Assembly: GCA_963969495.1 (NCBI GenBank) | Contig: OZ018320.1 | Span: 71,399,745 to 71,463,744, forward strand | DNA length: 64,000 nt | Direction: 5' to 3' | Source: Ceratothoa steindachneri | Lineage: Eukaryota; Arthropoda; Malacostraca; Isopoda; Cymothoidae | In this document: piece by piece, positions 13,691 through 25,765 of the stretch | Position numbering within the stretch: position 1 is the first letter of the stretch | Layout: each line of letters begins with the position of its first letter | Translations under genes and position numbers: made by a program | Notes under the pieces: generated by a model | Seen by the model: the letters and a program-made list of their open reading frames with translations, nothing else | The model's database searches: none | What the model was told of the DNA's origin: nothing

Positions 13691-14854
13691 AAACCAACAA
13701 CAAACAAAACCAGTTTTTATTTGTCGTTTGAGCGTTCCCACATTGGGTGCTTTTATCACTGAAAGTCTTTTTCTATTAGTGGTTTAACACCCTCTGCAAT
13801 GGCAGAAAAAGGCCTTTTCTTAGTGTGAGAGAACGTGAGACCTGTGAGTAAAATAGAAATAGTGGTAATGATTGTCACTACCAAACACTAAATGCTACTA
13901 TGACCAAATGGGTGGGATTATATCTCTAGGCAATTTTCCCTCTAAATTCGTGTGGACGTGTCAAGAGCAAGGTGTGTAGCACGGCCACCTTTAGAGCGCC
14001 CCGCGTCGCGCCAAGTTTTCGATATCTTCTCCCCGCACTTGTTTGTTTGTTCCTTAGAATTTAGGTGTCGGAAAGCCCTCTAAAATATTCTTGTTTTCTC
14101 TATTACTTTTCTTCCTTGTTAAATGTCACTTTTTTCGGATCCCTTTTCACAAGAACTTTATAGCGAACACGCGCTCGCCCTCGTTTTTTTTTGTTTTTTG
14201 TTACAAAATAAAATGATAATCATTCACGTTTTCCCTTTGTTTCAATAAGCTCTTTTGATTATCCTCCTACTGTCATTCAGATTAGAGCTCTTTGCGACTT
14301 GTCACACTTCTCTTCATTTACGTAATCCCGCTTTATTTGTTTTGCCTATCGTTCCATAAAATACTGTGCAAACAAATAGAAGAGCTCTTTAATGACTCCT
14401 TTTCGGACAATAGCCCCTTCAGAGACTTTCCGCGAGGGCAAGGGAGCATTTTTGTGCAACATTGTGTACTTAATGGCAACTTGAGCCTTCCATGGAGAGT
14501 GTTACGACCAAACCGCTACTGGTTGATTCCCGCAGGTTGATTTGGCTCGAGTTTGCTGGTGTAAAATTGTGAGAACCCTAAAATTCAAGCGTCACCTTTT
14601 AATTGAATGATGGCAGCCCTTAAGCGATAGTACTTAAATTTCATCACTGCGGAAAGAAAGGGCTTGCGTGATTGCATGGAATGGCCATTGCCAATGAGTT
14701 GCGTGCGCTTGTATGTTTTGAATAGTTGGCGGGGGTTATTTTGTCTTAATTAGAGAGCAAACGTGTACATATGAAAGAGAGAATGCGAGACAAGCTGAGA
14801 TTATATAACTCCCGGTCAATTCACAAAATAGATCGTCTAGTCGATATGGTTTCG
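13691..14854. other. Gene-free AT-rich stretch
   Basis: No gene or element recognised. The longest open frames are short and lack any family resemblance. Confidence 0.4.
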
Positions 14855-15131
14855 GTTGAATGTCCTAGTTTGGGGAGATCCGTCCCGGTACCGTGACGAG
14901 CAGGGACGCTACCCCTAAACGTCTGTTGTTTGGCGCTGGCTTCGAAGCACCAGATTGTGGTGACTTTTTTGGTGGACGTTAGACTTCTCTCATATTATTT
15001 GTGAAATTTGAATTAAAACTTTGGTTGCGCCCATGGGTCACTGAAGGAGGTTGGGTGGGCCTCCCATTGGTCACCTCAGACGTGTCTATATCCTCCTTCG
15101 TAGGCGCCAGATAAGGGCACAAAAAAAAATA
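14855..15131 (+). mobile_element. LINE copy 7: short 3' end fragment
   Basis: The segment beginning TTGAATGTCCTAGTTTGGGG matches the end of ORF2 (46590 onward in the full-length copy). A decayed 3' UTR follows, with GGCGCCAGATAAGG near the end and an A-tract at 15122-15130. It is short and old, with no function. Confidence 0.6.
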
Positions 15132-15552
15132 AACCCTGAGTAGATAGGGCATTTGCAAGCGTGGCCCTCTACGCTGCTGACTCGCTGAGCAGGACGCACT
15201 AGCGCATCACCCGTCAGTCAGATGGATGATATTCGCGTTATCATCGACGCTCTATTGGATTTGTCGTATCAGTTCTTTAGTTGTAGGATTTCTCATTTTA
15301 TTTATCCCCATTCGGGTTACGATTTATTGGGTTGTTTGTTTTAGTTTGTATTTTTTTAAATGGGAGAAACCAACGAAATAATCTCAACAAGTGTTTTTTT
15401 GAAAAGCGGTTTCTAAAGAAAAGCGGAAAATTAGGAATGAAATTGTGTGAAAAGGCTCTTATGCCAAGGAGCCAAAAGAAAATACAAGTAGCAGTGGTGG
15501 TGGGGCTGAGACGGAAATGACATTCTGACTTTTTCAAGTTCTTGTAAGGCGC
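15132..15552. other. Gene-free stretch between LINE fragments
   Basis: AT-rich sequence with no recognisable gene or repeat. Confidence 0.4.
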
Positions 15553-18500
15553 TTGCCAGACTCCACAGGCCTGCACAGATCGTCTGTTCTTTGGCTTGGA
15601 GATCTGAAGGGTAGACACCCCCTCTGGGGAGACTACTCGATCAACGTCAGGGGTCAAGTCCTTGCCGACCTGATCGACGAGCTGCTGGAAATAGGTGTCC
15701 TAAATGTTGATGAATTTACGTATCACTGCGCGCGAACTGCTTCATTTTCTTGCTTCGATCTATCTTTGTGCTCTCCTGATGCACAACCTGATTTTGGGTC
15801 GGGGTTAGTCGATGACCTCCATGGTAGTGATCACTTTCCCATTCAAATACCTCTTTCTGGGCCGCTGCCACCTGAGACCCCACCCCGGTGGTTTTTGGCG
15901 CGGGCGCGGTGGTCCGCATTTAAGGAAATAACCTCATCGCCGTGGGCCTAACTACTATTCCTAGAACCTCTGGCCGTTTTGCATTCCGACCGCTCCCGTT
16001 GTGGTCACCTGAGTGTTAGACAGCCCGCAAACATAAGCGCCGCCCGAACGACTTCACTGTCGGTGAATTTTGTCAGGCTAGGGCTAGGTTCCGGTATATT
16101 TTGAACCACGCCCGCCGCTCTTCTTGTCGGGCATATGTGTCTTCACTTAACGGGAAGACTCCTCAAGCAGAGGTGTGGAAGCGAGTCAAAAGGATTCGGG
16201 AAAAGTTCTCGCAGGATCCCCTCCCGTTCACCTGGAGTATGGGACCGCAATCTCGGACGTCGCGTCCGTGGCGGAATCCTTTGCGACCGCTTTCTCCGCA
16301 TTCTCTAGCATGGATGCTGCTCCGCCAGCATTCACTGCGCGTCCTGATGTCGCGGAAGAACCCCGACTGGACTTTACCTCCAGAGGTAAAGTCCAGTTGC
16401 GTTCCGCTCTCGCTTCGTGCGCGGACACCGCCCCCTGGTCCAAACGATGTCCCGTACGCCTTGCTTCGACACCTGGGTGAGCGAGGCATGGCCTTTCTGT
16501 TAGATTTGTTAAACAGGATCTGGGTGGAGGGTCTCCTCGGATTCCTGGCAAATCGCTACTGCGGTAGCTTTCTCAAAGAGGGAAGAGATCACTCTACCCC
16601 GGCTGGTCAGTTTCCCCCTAATCTCTCTAACCTCTTGCGTGTGTAAGTTGATGGCGAAATTGGTAAATGTTAGATTAGCTTTTTTTTCTGGACAGCGGAG
16701 GCCATCTGTCTTATGCATATTGTGGCTTCCGCAAGTTATACTCCACTTCGGATGCTCTGTTCCGACTGGAAAATGCCGTCTGCAAGGCCTTCCTTCGTAG
16801 ACACCACTAAGCAACGCTGTTTTTCGATCAGGTGGAGACTTTCCACCTGATGGGGGCGAGGGGATACCTCCCAATCTTTATAATGTCTTTTTGCGATATC
16901 GTCGATTCCACGTAGGTGTTCTCGCTACGGTCTACCTGCACGACTTTTTGATCTCTTTTGGCCCTGCCAAGATGCCAACTCTGTAGCGTCGACTCCAACA
17001 GGAATTAAACCGCGTCTCTCGCTATGCCGAAGCGCACAGGCTTTGTATTTCCTTGGCCAAGACTAAGATGGTGCACTTGTGCCGCTATCCATGGCTACAC
17101 CCTGGCCCAGGCTTGTTTCTAAATGGGGTTCGCCTAGAAGTGGTGGACTCGCACCGTTTCCTTTGTCTGAGAGGCTCATATTCGCAGACTTAGTGCCTCT
17201 TCTCCCCGCGCCATGGATATTCTTCGTTCCGTGACGTTTAGCGCCTGGGGCCGTTGATAGGACTACTGCCTTACTTTTTTATCGATCCTTTGTTTTTTCG
17301 ATGCTCGACTACGGATGCGTGTGTTATGCATCTGCAGCCGTCGTGTACGCGGGAGGTGGACTCGATCCACCACACCGGCCTTGGCCTGGCGACCGGTGCC
17401 TTCTGTACTTCCCCCATTGAGATCCTATTTGTCGATGCTGGGGAGATGCCACTTGCTCTGTGCCGTGCACAGTGCATTATTCGCCTGTAAGCGTGAGCCC
17501 GGCGCCTCCCTCACTCGCCAATAGCTCTCGCTGCATCCGCAGCTGATCTCGACGGTGCCTATGCCGCCCAGAGACGCCAGTCACGCCCTAAGCCCTTTGG
17601 GTTTAAGGCTAGGAAGCTCCTTCCAAAGCTAGGTATAGCTCTCGGTCCAGAGCGCCCCTGGTTATATCCAGGACGCTCTCATGGAGGGTACCACCTTTGA
17701 CTATTTGTCACCACGCGTCTGCTCCCAAAGGTTCTACAGCGCCGGGAGTAACTGCGTTCGGCCGTTTTTTAGTACACTTCCTGTCACGCTGGAACCATTT
17801 TACCAGTGTAAACGGATGGCTACAAGTCCCAAGAAGGGGGCGGTTTCCACGCCGTATTCCCTCTGTTTGAAGTCAGTGGGGCTCTGCCAGGCGCTGCATC
17901 TGTCTTCACGGCCGAGTTGGTTACAATACACCACACGGTACGTGAGATAACGCAACGTGCCCGGTTCGGAAACCGAATTGTGATTTATAGCGACTCACAA
18001 AGCGCCCTGAGTGCTCTCGGGGCATTGGAATCTTCGCATCTCTTGGCGAGCCTGGCTGATGCCGAGATTATCTTCCTCACACCGATTACGTGGCACGAAT
18101 ACGGGCAGCTTTCCAGGCTGCTTTGCGAAGGATATGGGAGACGGTCGAAGGGAACTTAAAGTTGCGTGCCATCTCGCCGCGACTGTTCCCATGGACCTAC
18201 CCCACAATGTCGCGACGGCTTCAGGTTGCTTTCTTTCGTCTCCGAATTGGACGCACCGCCATTTGATGGAGCGCTTGCCTGCACCTTATTACGAAGACTG
18301 CGTTGTATCCCAAACTGTTCGGCTTATTCTTGTTGAAATTCCCAGTCTTGGCGATCTTCGCTCACGTTACCTGTCCCGGTACCGCTTGTCCTTTGTACTC
18401 AGGCCGGATTCGTGCACACTGACTCATGGATTTTACGACCTTTTGGAGAAGGCCGGCCTCCTCCACTTTATTTGACCGTTTGTTTTGGGTCGCATGCTCT

Positions 18501-18688
18501 TGCGCCGGGGGAGGTGGGCCTATTCCCGACGCTTACTTCTTGTTACCTTTTTGCTTTGTTTTTTTTCTTTTAGCCTACGATCTTTTCATCCTTGTTATTT
18601 GTTTTTTAATATAGCCTAGTCGTAGGCTGTAGTGAGTACCGCGACTTATGGCCAAGTAGGTAGTCGCCAGATGGTCGTAAAAAAAATA
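15553..18688 (+). mobile_element. LINE copy 8: ORF2 from mid-endonuclease to poly-A
   Basis: 5'-truncated within the endonuclease: about 15590-15950 encodes the GDLKGRHPLWGDYS region and the later SDHFPIQI motif. The RT region runs to about 17240, with a large internal deletion removing the catalytic FDLEKAYD and GVPxGS segments near 16830-16930. The connection follows at 17240-17680, RNase H at 17800-18070 and the C-terminal finger to 18475. The 3' UTR has both stem-loops (terminal one at 18641-18667) and ends in an A-tract near 18688. A palindromic rearrangement sits at 16366-16397. Confidence 0.85.
16366..16397. repeat. Perfect 15-bp palindrome inside LINE copy 8
   Basis: ACTGGACTTTACCTC and its exact reverse complement GAGGTAAAGTCCAGT flank a 2-base spacer (CA). 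The full-length copy at the same point has about 37 bases of ordinary coding sequence where this copy has 10. The net change is -27 bases, which keeps frame. Copy 12 has a related palindrome at the same site. Confidence 0.9.
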
Positions 18689-18934
18689 AGGATCGCAAGA
18701 CATTTAGAGAAGGTTGCAAATTAGAAAAGTGGGTTCCATATTAATTAAATGAAAGTCAGAAATTGCGGTGTTTTAGTCTGTTTAGTGGAATAGTTTCATT
18801 TTCGGAACCAGGAGAAAGATAATAGCTAAAGTGTATTGTTGACATTACTGAAATGCATTCGAAATTGGTCATCAAACAGCCTGTATTGTTCAATAGCTGG
18901 AGCAATATGGCCCCACTCCTCTCCTCAGAGAGAC

Positions 18935-19190
18935 CGTTGCGAGTCAGAGAGAGAGAGAGAGAGAGAGAGAGTGGGCGTTGAGAGTCAGAGAGAGAAGAGA
19001 GAGAAACCGAGCGTTGCGAGCCAAAAAGAGAGAGGCGAGTGTTGCGAGCTAGAGAGAGAGAGAGAGAGAGAGAGGAAGGCGAGCGTTGCAAGACACACAC
19101 ATACAGCGTTGATAGAGAGAGAGAGAGAGAGCATTGCGACACAGAGAAAGAGCATTGGGAGAGAGATAGAAAAGTCGGTATTGCGAGATA
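18935..19190. repeat. GA-rich minisatellite with a GCGTTGCGAG core
   Basis: About nine irregular units alternate a core close to GCGTTGCGAG with (GA)n tracts of varied length. Examples begin near 18935, 18973, 19011, 19034, 19079, 19105 and 19131. Strand-biased purine content produces spurious Glu-Arg and Leu-Ser open frames on the two strands, which I do not regard as genes. Confidence 0.85.
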
Positions 19191-20958
19191 GAGCCAGGTA
19201 GTTGTGCGCGAGTACACGACTGATGATGAAGTTAGTGACCACAGCCTTCACTTTACCGACTCGAGTGGTGACCGCCTCGCATATGTCCAAGTTTAGAAGC
19301 TGCATCCATGTTCACCTAACATTTCTGAGACTGATTACCATCTTTTCAATCACTTTGAACTCCATATTTGCAATAAGAGGTTCAATTATGGAGTCATTTG
19401 TTTCTACTGAACTTGTCACCAAGATACCACCTAAAAACCTCTATCGAATTTAGGGTCTTAATATTGGCCCATATTTTGATTAAATATTCGCCCTTCACTA
19501 TTTTATGCCATCTTGGACTTAATGACATTGGTGTGAAAAGACCTAATGCATTAGGCTAACATCCCTTATATTCTGAAATCTTTCGTCCTCTCCTTTCTTT
19601 TTTCCCTTTCTTTCTTGTTAATAACTCTGTCCTTGGCACAATCTTATGTTAATAATTACGTTTTCCTATTCCGAGAAGCACAGGTTATTTTAACGAGGAA
19701 TAATCTCTTTGATGTGCCTAATTTCTGTGATCTTCGGGAGATGATTTGTGAAACTCCAACACAGAGGAAGGTTTATTATGAAACACACAAGGGGCAGACA
19801 GCAATTGCGGGTTGGGGGAGTTGGGCATTTAGAGGGGGAAAATTTTGTTATTAAGATCTAGGTGCAGCATTCTAGGCGTGATCAATTCGTATTTATATCC
19901 AAGTGGGTTTTAAATAAAAAAATATTGTGTCCTATTTGTAAAAAGAATGTCACCATCCCCAGTGAGCAAGCAGTACGGTCTTATATTTGAGTCTCAATCT
20001 TCATAAATACATCCTTCTTAAGACTCGTTCTAGACCCCCTATTTCCCTCATATTCGAGCCTATTGATAAGATTTACATACTATGGGGACCCTCTGGTACT
20101 CAGTGATTGCTCCGTAAATACTCGTTGGACCCTCCCTTAACACTCGATGAGCCCTTCTGAATACCTATTGAGCCCTCACTAAATAACAATTGACCCCTTC
20201 CTGAACACACTTTAAACCTTCTTTGTACCCTATCCATACTCTACTCGACATCACCTTAGACTTTTTCCCTCTGTCTCCCGTTCTTCTTTTCGATCCTCCT
20301 CGTCTCTCACATTTTCCTGTCCGGCTGAATGGGAGAAGTCACTAATCGTAAATCTGCCCTCATAATCCTCAACCAGTACAAAATGCTTACTGTTCGTAGC
20401 GTGGGCTGTTCGTCCCCTCCCACACGGTTGGTGTTCAATACACCCCCGTAAGGGGGTAGAGGCAGATTTCGTACGGTGATGTGTTTTTTATGTTCTCTTC
20501 ATTTTTTTCCGCTCCTCAACCGATTATGCGAACCCGTGAATAGGAAACGAATATTGTGGGTATAGGTTAAGAGGCTGTAATGGGGCCCTCTGGGGGATGT
20601 TTGCCTTCGAGAGGGTGCATCCCCCCCACCCCTCTTCCCTCGTTTCCCTTTTTGTACGCCTTGAAAACGCCACCATATAATCGATGGGAGACGGCGTAGC
20701 GCCTTCCCTTTCCCTATTAAAGTTGAGTACTGAAATCAACATTCGGATCAGTGAGGTGGGATGGAATCTTCGTAGTGCACGCATGTATCGACCCTACAGG
20801 GGGTGGGGGGTAATGCACCCTTCCCCTATGTGTGTGGATTGGTACCCGTCTGGAATTTCGGGGGTAGGGGTATTTGTAAAGGGTATGTAGCTAACGTAAC
20901 AGCGTCGGTGATTTTTTCGCCCTAACTTGTAAATCGCTTCATCGATTTACAAGTTAGT
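19191..20958. other. Gene-free stretch with degenerate repeats
   Basis: No gene recognised. It contains a degenerate 22-bp tandem repeat (about 20120-20210), a CCCCCGTAAGGGGG motif at about 20445 resembling the LINE 5' terminus, a C/G-rich inverted repeat (20611-20632 with 20798-20822) and a perfect 15-bp hairpin at 20922-20957. The part from about 20440 may be the diverged 5' UTR of LINE copy 9. Confidence 0.45.
20922..20957. repeat. Perfect inverted repeat, 15-bp arms, 6-base loop
   Basis: CTAACTTGTAAATCG at 20922-20936 is followed by CTTCAT and then the exact reverse complement at 20943-20957. It lies just upstream of the recognisable ORF1 of LINE copy 9. Confidence 0.9.
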
Positions 20959-23219
20959 TCCCACCAACGCGTCCTTCTCAATGTTGGACAAGGTCCCACG
21001 ACCGGATAATACAACCGAAATTAAAATCAAAATGACAATTAGCTGGCAAGCCAGAAAGTACCAGAGGCTGGTGCTCGTTGGAAGCATGCTTGTGCTGGAA
21101 TCCCGAACCCTCAAAGACACAAACTCCACTAAAGCCTCCACTGCCAAGAAGGCAGACGAGCTGCCCCTAATACACGGCTCCCACCGGGAGCAGCACGATA
21201 AGGCCAACCCCCTTATGGGGGCTCGTCGGTCCATGCCCTCCAAAGACCTGCGGGCGCGCATAATGAGCTTAGAGGGGGTCAGCGTACGTGCCCCCTTCTC
21301 TTCCCAAAGATAAGATGACCATAGGTACCTCGAATGGGAGCTGTTATGTCTCGGGGGGGGGTATGGGACATGTAGCCCCCCTGATATAGACATGGTCCCT
21401 GAGGTGACCCAGCCCCAGACCGTAGGATTCGGCACGGGTCCCGGAGGCCTAACAAGGAGAGGAGGGATCTCCTCCCCCGTCTGGTGCTACCGTAACAGGC
21501 AGAACCTTCTCGATTTCGGAGAAGGATCTTGCCGAGACAGGCTCATCTGGCCTAGGAGCTCCTGCCAGCGGGGGAGAGAAGCCGGTTCATTCCCTGCCCT
21601 TCTCTCCTAAGAAAAAAAAATACTCGGGGCTCATCTCCCTCTTAGGGAACCATGGGGACGGACGGGGCCGCTACCGTTTCGGTATGCGAATAAGCCAAGA
21701 TCGGCTCGTCTGACTCCGGTGCTCCCCCGTGTTGGGAACCCCTGACAGGACCAATAGTGCAAGTGCGCTGCTCGGAGCCTCGATTACGTCGGGGCCCATC
21801 GTTCAGTGGCTACCTGGCATTTTCTAGCCCGCTGACTTCAAACGCTTCCTCGTTATTCGCTCCATTGATAGCAGCATGTTTGCTAAGGGCAACGGTGAGT
21901 GTGATGCCGCATTATATCATGAACTTTGTGAAAGGAGTAGTTTATGCGATCGAACTCGTGGACTACTCCATAGACAAAATCACTTTAGAGGTGGCCGTCC
22001 ATGGGATGGTCAAGGTCGAGTGTGTGATGAGCAAACAGGGTAGGGCATCGAAACCCACCACTACACTCTTCGTCACGTTCGATTGTGACGAGCTCCCTGA
22101 GTTGGTGCGTGCCGGTTGGTATCGCTACCGCGTGAACGCATTTGTGCCACTGCCGCGGAGATGGTACTACTGACACCGCTTCGGCCATACTAATAGCTCC
22201 TGTCGACGTGTAAAATCGGAGCTACACGAAGTATGTGCAAGTTGCCCCAAGGCCGCACACGATAACTTCAAATCGTGTGTGGCCAAGTGTGTCAATTGCC
22301 GAGAGCCGCACCCCGCATCTTCGAGCAATGTGGTGCGTATCTCCTTAAGAAGGGAATCCTGGCCGTTCAGGCTAAGGACTTGGTCCTGGCGCTGCCTGGT
22401 ACATCCTCTGCCTCAATATTAAGAAAGACGCCCTCTGCTCATGGCCCCTCCAAGCTTACGAGCACGGTCGTTACTGCGCTCGTTCAGAACCCTTCTGCGG
22501 GCTCTACACACCACGGGCGCTCCCCTGGTAAAGCTGGCAGCACAAAGGGTTTACACCCAGCCCCAGCTAAAACCAGGCTCCCCTCCCTTCCCTCAGCGGG
22601 CTGTTTTCCGTAAGGCGAAACGGCCTTGCGCCTCCACCGAGTCGCTAGACTCACAGAAGGCAATACCCCTGAAGTTGGGTGTGAGGCCATTTTCCAAGTT
22701 TATTAAAACTGACCCCGAAATGAGGACACTATTAAAGGAGCTTCTGCTCCTTCGCCCACACCCATTGATAGACTGGGTGGCTCGGAGACGGTAGGTCCAC
22801 CAAAAGACGGCTCCACGCCTCCAAGTCCGCCCCGCTCACATAAGGTTTCTAGGTGGAGGGATGAAAAGACTCGCGTGGAGAGGCCAACTTTCCACGATAA
22901 GTCATCGATGGGGACAGCGCCATGAGTTCTGCCACCGGTAAGCGTACGGCCATTCCCGTGAGGGTCTTCTCTTCGAAGAGGGCCCCCGCCTCTCCTCCGA
23001 CCTAGGGCTGGACGGCATATTCCTTCAATTGAATTGCCGCGGACTCCGGGCCAACTGGAAGGAGTTGCCGAGGCTCGATCTTCCCGTTCCCGGGCATAAA
23101 GCTTTTGCGACCCCACCACCACGGGATGTAAGCCGGGCATGAGGATGCGCGTTTTACATCTGGCATGATGTCTGTGTTCTTCTCTTTGCTTGAGATATGT
23201 CCTTTCAGGCAGTAGCTGT

Positions 23220-23255
23220 GCAGCTGCACCTGGATTCCTATCCAGGTGCAGCTGC
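23220..23255. repeat. Perfect 15-bp palindrome in the endonuclease region of LINE copy 9
   Basis: GCAGCTGCACCTGGA at 23220-23234 and its exact reverse complement at 23241-23255 flank TTCCTA. In the full-length copy the first arm is followed by AGGAGGTATACTATC, so the second arm here replaces normal sequence with an inverted copy of the first. Confidence 0.9.
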
Positions 23256-24300
23256 GTACATTTCACCGTCAGCCGACTTCGACCGCGGTGGACTTCCGCC
23301 GCGTCGTGGCACGGTTGCCGAGGCCCTTTCTCTTGTTCGGAGATCTGAACGGTACACACCCCCTCTAGTGAGACTACTTGATTAATCCCCGGATGCACAG
23401 CCTGATTTTTGGTGGGTGTTGATCGATGACCTCCATAGTAGTGATCACTTTGCCATTCAAATATCATTTTCTGGCCCGCTGCTGCCCGATAGCCCGTCCC
23501 GGTGGTGCTTAGCACGGGCGCGTTGGTTCGCATTTCAGGAAATGACTGATTTCTCTATCTCAGTCGAGGAGTTTATGTCGGTAGATGAAGCCGTTGAGTT
23601 CTTCTCCGGCAACCTCATCGTCGTGGGCTTAACTAGTATTCATAGAACGTCTTGCCGTTTTCCACGCCGTCCACTCCCGTGGTGGCCAGTGGAGTGTGAG
23701 ACGTCCTTTAAACAGAAGCGTTATGCCTACATGCGCTATAAGCTCACACGAACGATTTCACTGTCGGTGAATTTCGTCGGGCTAGGGCTATGGTCGGGTA
23801 TATTTCGAAGCACGCCCGCCGCTCTTAGTGGGCATACGTGTCTTCACTTAACGGGAAGACCCCTCTAGCATAGGTGTTGAAGCGAGTCAAAAGTATTCAG
23901 GGCAAGTTCTCGCAGGACCCCCTCCCGTTCTTCAGTAGAATGGGACCATAATATCGGACCCCGCCTCCGTGGCGCAATCCTTCGCGACCGCTTTCTCTGC
24001 ATTCTCTAGCCGGGATGCTGCTCCGCCAGCATTTAATGCGCGTCATGATGTCGCGGAAGGCCGCCGACTTGACTTTACCTCTAAAGGCGGAGAACCCTTC
24101 AACGACAGGTTTACTCTTAGTGAGTTACATTCCGTTCTTGCCTCTTCGTGCGCGGACACCGCCCCTGGTCCGGAAGATGTCCCGTACGCCTTGCTCACCT
24201 GGGTGAGCAAGGCATGGCCTTTCTCTTAGATTTGTTCAACAGGATCTGGGTAGAGGGTACCTTCCCAGATTCTCTGCCTATCGCTACTCTGATCGCTTTT

Positions 24301-24378
24301 CGCCAACCGGGGAGAGATCACTCTACCTCGGCCTGTTTCCGCCAACCGGGAAGAGATCACTCTACCTCGGCCTGTTTC
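24301..24378 (+). repeat. 39-bp tandem duplication in LINE copy 9
   Basis: Two near-identical 39-base units start at 24301 and 24340. They differ by one G/A in the GGGGAGAG/GGGAAGAG segment. The length is a multiple of three (13 codons), and the unit corresponds to the RT segment encoding RDHST. Confidence 0.9.
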
Positions 24379-24545
24379 CGCCAAATCTCTCTAAGCTTTT
24401 GCTTGTGCAGGTTGATGTATAAATTGGTAAATGAACAGCGAAGTCCATCTATCTTCTGCACAGTGCGGCTTCCCCAAGTTCCACTCCATGTCAAATGCTC
24501 TGCTCCGACTGGAAAATGCCATCTGCGAGGTCCTCCTTGCAGGTG

Positions 24546-25178
24546 GATTCCAGAACCATCTTTAGGGAAGGGTGAGTCTAAATGGGAGGAGCCTGGAAGA
24601 AGTGCAGAGTTTTGCGAAATGTATAAACAACAATGGTCTTATGCGGCCCCATTGACTTCATGTTGGCCTTTACATGCTGCCTTTGAACCTAGCTGTTGGG
24701 CCATATCCTCAAAGTAGTCGCGGAGCTCTGAGGATGCCTGTTGTGGGGAATCCCGGTTTATTGTTTTAGTTTTTTTTTCAAAATTACTTCTTTTTTTTAA
24801 GACTGACGCGGCTAGGCGCGAAATTTCACAAAGCTATAGCAACCTCTTTTCTCTGTGTTACCCGGAAGATTTGTACACGCGTCTCTCATATAAATCCACC
24901 AAAGTTCAGAGTACTAAAGCGTACTGAAAGAGTACTAAAACGTACAGTGAGAGTACTAAAGGGTACAACGTGAGTTAGAACTATGCCCGTCATTTGACAA
25001 GGCATAATTCTAGGCGGTTGGGAAAGCAGGTTTGTGGACTAGTGCGCACCGGCTTCTTACTTGTGCACACTTGCTAGAGAAATGAAAAATATTTTGCTTT
25101 TATCTTTACATAAACTAAGCTATTGGGAGAACACGGAAACAATATATACAGGTATAATAGAAAACTTCGTAGACGGCA
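24546..25178. other. Gene-free stretch with a 21-bp minisatellite
   Basis: No gene is recognised. Three 21-base units starting AGAGTACTAAA lie at 24908, 24929 and 24950. Confidence 0.6.
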
Positions 25179-25765
25179 CCCCGTAAGGGGCGCGGCGATT
25201 TGCCATGCTAGCCGCCGTACTGACGGGATCCAGCGCTCCGTCCCGCCCCAGCTTAGCCTCTCTTCCTTCCTTCAGATAGCCTGTATTTCTCCCCTACTTC
25301 GTCGCTTTTCATACAACCTCTCCCACAACTTTCTCTGTTCAGCCTCTAATTTCACAGGGTAGATGCTGACCTTCTTCTCAAGCCAACCGTCCCGGATCGG
25401 GGTTGAGGGGGGAGGGGACAATGTTCCCTAACCCCTGAGCTCCGGTCCGGGATGGGGACTTTTTAACAACCTGCTTCATCCCCACCCATACCTTTCTCAA
25501 ATCCCTTTTCCTTTCCTCTTCACACTCTATCAATTTTACGCCGTGTTCAAGGTGAAGCCGCCATGCCGATGGACTGCTAGGCCACCAGGCTCTGCCAGGC
25601 CTGTAAGCACCTCTTGCAGTGCGGCTACTGCGAGGAGTGATGAACTATTGCTTCCCATGAAAAAAATAGGGTCACCATGCCCATAGATGAACAACCAAAA
25701 AAACCCAACTCTCAACTTCCCCTGTTCCATCGACGGAGCCGCCCTCGGGCAGCTCCACAGAAAAA

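Larger units (their letters stand above)
20959..24545 (+). mobile_element. LINE copy 9: ORF1 plus ORF2 to mid-RT, 3'-truncated
   Basis: ORF1 is recognisable from about 21120 (Lys/Ala-rich N-terminal part) through the conserved domain at 21780-22170 and the knuckles at 22170-22330 to a Pro/Ser-rich tail at 22980. The first knuckle has lost its second Cys codon to a stop (ACTACTGACACC). ORF2 starts near 23010. The endonuclease is present with a deletion, and the RT region stops near 24545, before the catalytic motifs. No 3' UTR or A-tail is present, so the 3' end was lost after insertion. A perfect palindrome (23220-23255) and a 39-bp tandem duplication (24301-24378) lie inside. Confidence 0.8.

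Noticed and set aside
18756..19217. Leu/Ser-rich minus-strand frame and Glu/Arg-rich plus-strand frames
   Set aside because: Translations of the GA minisatellite; low complexity with no gene evidence.
20947..21435. 162-codon minus-strand open frame
   Set aside because: It lies opposite ORF1 of LINE copy 9, which carries the recognisable sequence; the frame is an antisense shadow in GC-rich coding DNA.
22703..23533. 276-codon minus-strand open frame
   Set aside because: Antisense to the ORF1 tail and endonuclease of LINE copy 9; no motif of its own.
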